NCBI GenBank assembly: GCA_003566215.1
Contig: PXEJ01000431.1
Coordinates: forward strand, 1 to 8,950
Source: Cyanobacteria bacterium T3Sed10_376R1m
GTDB taxonomy: Bacteria > Cyanobacteriota > Cyanobacteriia > Cyanobacteriales > Cyanobacteriaceae
Reading direction: 5' to 3'
Length of the DNA: 8,950 bases
Each line of letters starts with the position of its first letter. Within the stretch, counting starts at the first letter, position 1. Below are positions 7,331-8,950 of this stretch, piece by piece. The notes under the pieces are model-generated. The model searched no databases. It worked only from the letters and a program-made list of their open reading frames with translations, and was not told the DNA's origin. The position numbers and the translations under genes are program-made.

Positions 7331-7332
7331 AT
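7301..7332 (+). promoter_or_regulatory. Outward promoter candidate at the right end of MITE copy A
   Basis: The element's last bases TGCTATA join the flanking AT to make TGCTATAAT (7324-7332), a perfect extended -10 sequence pointing to the small gene at 7431. A TTGTAC (7301-7306) lies 20 bases upstream, too far for an ideal -35, but extended -10 promoters depend less on it. Predicted leader is about 90 bases. Confidence 0.4.
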
Positions 7333-7430
7333 TAATTTTATTGTGTTGAATTGAAAACTTCTTAATTTATGAGGATTTTTTTGTGATAGGCTAAGGTGAG
7401 ATTTGTATTTTAAGTCTATGATTCTTTTTT

Positions 7431-7901
7431 ATGTCATCCCAGCCATATTATTTTGATTTAAATAAAACTGACCCGTTAGCCGATTATTTACAGTTAATTT
7501 ATATTGCAATCTCATCCTTAGAAATTGATTCTAAATTATCGGTATTTCCTCAAAATCAAACAGACTTAAACTTTGTTATTAGTTCTTTAATAAAGATTAT
7601 CAAAAAAAATGATGATTTAATTCACAGAACAGTATCATTATGGGAACAAATTGAAACTTTGGATGATAATCGCAATTATTATGGTGTCGTTCAAGACTAT
7701 CTCGATAACTTTAACCAAATTAGCCAAAATAACCCTAAACTAAAAATTAATCTCCAGAGGGAGAAAGTACCATCGATCGCCCTCAAAATATTAACAGATT
7801 TATTATTTTATAGTAGTATATCAGGGGAAAAATTTTTAAAAGAGAAATTAGAGAAACTATTCAATCAAAATAATCTATTAGGGGAAAATAATGGAGTTTA
7901 A
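7431..7901 (+). CDS. Small protein of unknown function upstream of cutA
   Basis: I do not recognise a named domain in this 156-residue protein. It is soluble, without signal peptide or membrane segment, and looks mostly helical. Visible blocks are TDPLADYLQLIYIAISSLEI (13-32), LWEQIETLDDNRNYYGVVQDYLDNF (70-94), KVPSIALKILTDLLFYSSISG (112-132) and an amphipathic FLKEKLEKLF end. The composition (rich in Asn, Lys, Ile) fits the neighbours, and the frame has an ordinary coding look. Its last 11 bases overlap the start of cutA, so the two are almost surely one transcript and translationally coupled, but this does not reveal its job. The ATG follows a T-run with no Shine-Dalgarno sequence. The only promoter-like sequence I see upstream is at the end of MITE copy A. 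Confidence 0.75.
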   Translation: MSSQPYYFDLNKTDPLADYLQLIYIAISSLEIDSKLSVFPQNQTDLNFVISSLIKIIKKNDDLIHRTVSLWEQIETLDDNRNYYGVVQDYLDNFNQISQNNPKLKINLQREKVPSIALKILTDLLFYSSISGEKFLKEKLEKLFNQNNLLGENNGV

Positions 7902-8229
7902 AAATTTAGGCATAGTATTAGTAACCACCTCCTCGGAGGAAGAAGCCCATGCCATCGCATCAGGTTTAATCGAAGCTGGTTTAGCCGCTTGTATTAATTT
8001 TACTCCAATCACCTCCGTATATAAGTGGGAAGGAGAATTGAAATGTAATGAAGAATGGCAGCTAATAATTAAAACCAATTTAGATAATTTTAGTGCTTTA
8101 TCTACGAAAATTAAAGAGATTCATACCTATCAAATACCAGAAATAATTGCTTTACCTATTATCAAAGGTTCAACAGCTTATTTAAATTGGATTCAAAATA
8201 ATGGACAATTAGGGCAAGAAGAAAAATAA
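7891..8229 (+). CDS. cutA: CutA1 divalent-cation tolerance protein
   Basis: The 112-residue protein matches CutA1 across its full length. CutA1 is a very stable PII-like trimer linked to divalent metal tolerance in E. coli, though its general role is unsettled. Signatures are the strand IVLVTTSSEEEAHAIASGLIE (8-28), the GLAACIN block (30-36, Cys34), SVYKWEGEL (42-50), EEWQLIIKT (54-62) and HTYQIPEI (78-85), the counterpart of the usual H-x-Y-x-x-PEI motif, ending with Y97LNW. Length is normal. Translation is supported by AGGGG at 7880-7884, six bases before the ATG, within the end of the preceding gene. No copper transport or dsbD-like partner is nearby. Confidence 0.94.
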   Translation: MEFKNLGIVLVTTSSEEEAHAIASGLIEAGLAACINFTPITSVYKWEGELKCNEEWQLIIKTNLDNFSALSTKIKEIHTYQIPEIIALPIIKGSTAYLNWIQNNGQLGQEEK

Positions 8230-8395
8230 TCAAACTATATACCATCCATAAATAATTGATGAAAATTTGAAAGAAATTTTTCGCCCATAGGATAGCTATT
8301 TTTCTTGAGATTAAAACTATTAATTCAATGGATTATTTTAGACAATTTTATTTAGTATAATGTCCAATATTGTTATAAAATTTTAAGCATTAATT

Positions 8396-8503
8396 TATAG
8401 CGTTTTTTATAATTATGAGATACATTTATTATTCTCAAGTTCCCCTTATTAAGGGGGATTTAGGGGGATCATTTTGTACCCCGTAACCATGATAATTGCT
8501 ATA
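8396..8503 (+). mobile_element. MITE-like element, copy B (108 bp)
   Basis: This is the second copy of the element at 7223-7330, in the same orientation and 1,173 bases away, with 107 of 108 positions identical. It has the same TATAGC/GCTATA ends and the same central hairpin, in which the one substitution (8441 T) turns a C-G pair into a T-G wobble. Flanks outside the element differ from copy A on both sides, which supports two separate insertions rather than a larger duplication. It ends 41 bases before the start of the ParA-family gene. Confidence 0.8.
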
Positions 8504-8505
8504 AA
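8474..8505 (+). promoter_or_regulatory. Outward promoter candidate at the right end of MITE copy B
   Basis: TGCTATAAA (8497-8505) has the TG of an extended -10 and five of six -10 bases. It points to the ParA-family gene at 8545, with a predicted leader near 33 bases. TTGTAC (8474-8479) sits 20 bases upstream, as in copy A. Here the flank supplies AA instead of AT, so the match is slightly weaker. Confidence 0.3.
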
Positions 8506-8544
8506 TTGACTGAACTATTAAATCATTAATTTAAGAAAACTTAT

Positions 8545-8950
8545 ATGGGTTATATTATTAGCACCGTAAATATGAAGGGCGGAGTAGGTAAAACAACTTT
8601 AACTGTTAATTTAGCCACTTGTTTAGCAAGTAAATTTAATAAAAAAGTATTAGTCCTCGATTTAGATTCCCAAATTAGTGCCACCCTTAGCCTACTTCCT
8701 CCCCAAGAATTTGGGCAATTGCGTAAAAAACGTAAAACTTTAAGCTATTTAATTGATGGTATTGTACAGCCCAATCCCTACGCCAAATTAACTATTCATG
8801 ACATTATTACCAAGTCAGTTTGTGGCATCAATAATTTAGAATTATTGCCGGGTGATATTGAGTTATATGACGAATATTTTGTCTCCGAAATGTTACACCA
8901 AGAAGCAGTTAATTCAGGAAAAGTTGATGAATTTGATATTGTTTGGAATA
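8545..8950 (+). CDS. ParA-family ATPase (5' part, cut by window edge)
   Basis: The frame is open from the ATG at 8545 to the window end, giving the first 135 residues. The deviant Walker A box KGGVGKTT (11-18) and the LDLDSQ motif (38-43, Asp41) are those of the ParA/MinD/Soj group of dimerising ATPases, which place plasmids, chromosomes or protein cargo on the nucleoid or membrane. The first signature lysine is present (Lys11), unlike in carboxysome-positioning McdA proteins. The segment around LPGDIELYDEYFVSEMLHQEAV resembles a chromosomal ParA-family protein that I recall in many cyanobacteria. Whether a ParB or other partner follows cannot be seen. The start directly precedes the conserved GYIISTVNMKGG strand. 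The upstream ribosome site is weak, and MITE copy B lies just upstream. Confidence 0.9.
   Translation, partial: MGYIISTVNMKGGVGKTTLTVNLATCLASKFNKKVLVLDLDSQISATLSLLPPQEFGQLRKKRKTLSYLIDGIVQPNPYAKLTIHDIITKSVCGINNLELLPGDIELYDEYFVSEMLHQEAVNSGKVDEFDIVWN

Larger units (their letters stand above)
8230..8544 (+). other. 315-base intergenic region between cutA and the ParA-family gene
   Basis: This stretch encodes no credible protein. It holds an AT-only weak hairpin (GAAAATTT / AAATTTT, 8261-8280) that is poor as a terminator and a perfect TATAAT (8356-8361) with no good -35. MITE copy B (8396-8503) follows, then 41 bases leading to the ParA-family ATG. If the TATAAT is a real promoter, the MITE sits in the 5' leader of the ParA-family mRNA. 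I see no RNA gene, parS-like palindrome or phage attachment site. Confidence 0.6.

Noticed and set aside
7878..8078. A 66-codon - strand ORF
   Set aside because: It is antisense to cutA.
8545..8950. Considered a plasmid partition locus or McdAB carboxysome system
   Set aside because: No parS-like sites, rep gene or McdB are visible. The signature lysine typical of classical ParA is present, unlike McdA, and the neighbours are chromosomal housekeeping genes.

Overview
The window looks like chromosomal DNA of a low-GC, probably unicellular cyanobacterium. The evidence is four complete HIP1 octamers (GCGATCGC at 622-629, 4789-4796, 5346-5353, 6273-6280), very AT-rich intergenic DNA, and several proteins that I recall mainly from cyanobacteria: the IP/W-repeat protein at the left edge, the DUF697 protein and the ParA-type ATPase at the right edge. 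A Cyanobacterium- or Geminocystis-like host is an inference from base composition only. The genes are housekeeping and accessory metabolic genes. I see no phage, CRISPR, RNA gene or recognisable defence module.

Left part (1-3421, all +). The window opens inside the 3' portion of a repeat-built protein (1-1284). It is followed by a DUF697 membrane protein with a worn-out GTPase-like domain (1361-2815). Nine bases after that comes a DUF2064/TIGR04282 glycosyltransferase-like protein (2825-3421), probably in the same transcript.

Middle part (3573-7200). A cysteine-rich DUF2237 protein is separated by a conspicuous hairpin from moaA (molybdenum cofactor step 1). Next is a PLP-dependent enzyme of the methionine gamma-lyase/aluminium-resistance family, with its own promoter candidate. 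birA (biotin-protein ligase, -) runs convergently into it, and the short gap carries inverted repeats that could end both transcripts.

Right part (7201-8950). A small unknown gene overlaps cutA by 11 bases. This pair is bracketed by two nearly identical 108-bp elements in the same orientation (7223-7330 and 8396-8503). They have TATAGC/GCTATA ends, imperfect terminal inverted repeats of about 29 bp and an internal CCCCCTT/AAGGGGG hairpin, and they look like a miniature inverted-repeat transposable element (MITE). The right end of each places an extended -10-like sequence (TGCTATAAT or TGCTATAAA) in front of the next gene: the unknown gene-cutA pair, and a ParA-family ATPase cut off by the window edge. 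This MITE pair is the most interesting structure here. I do not see convincing evidence for a new multi-gene system.
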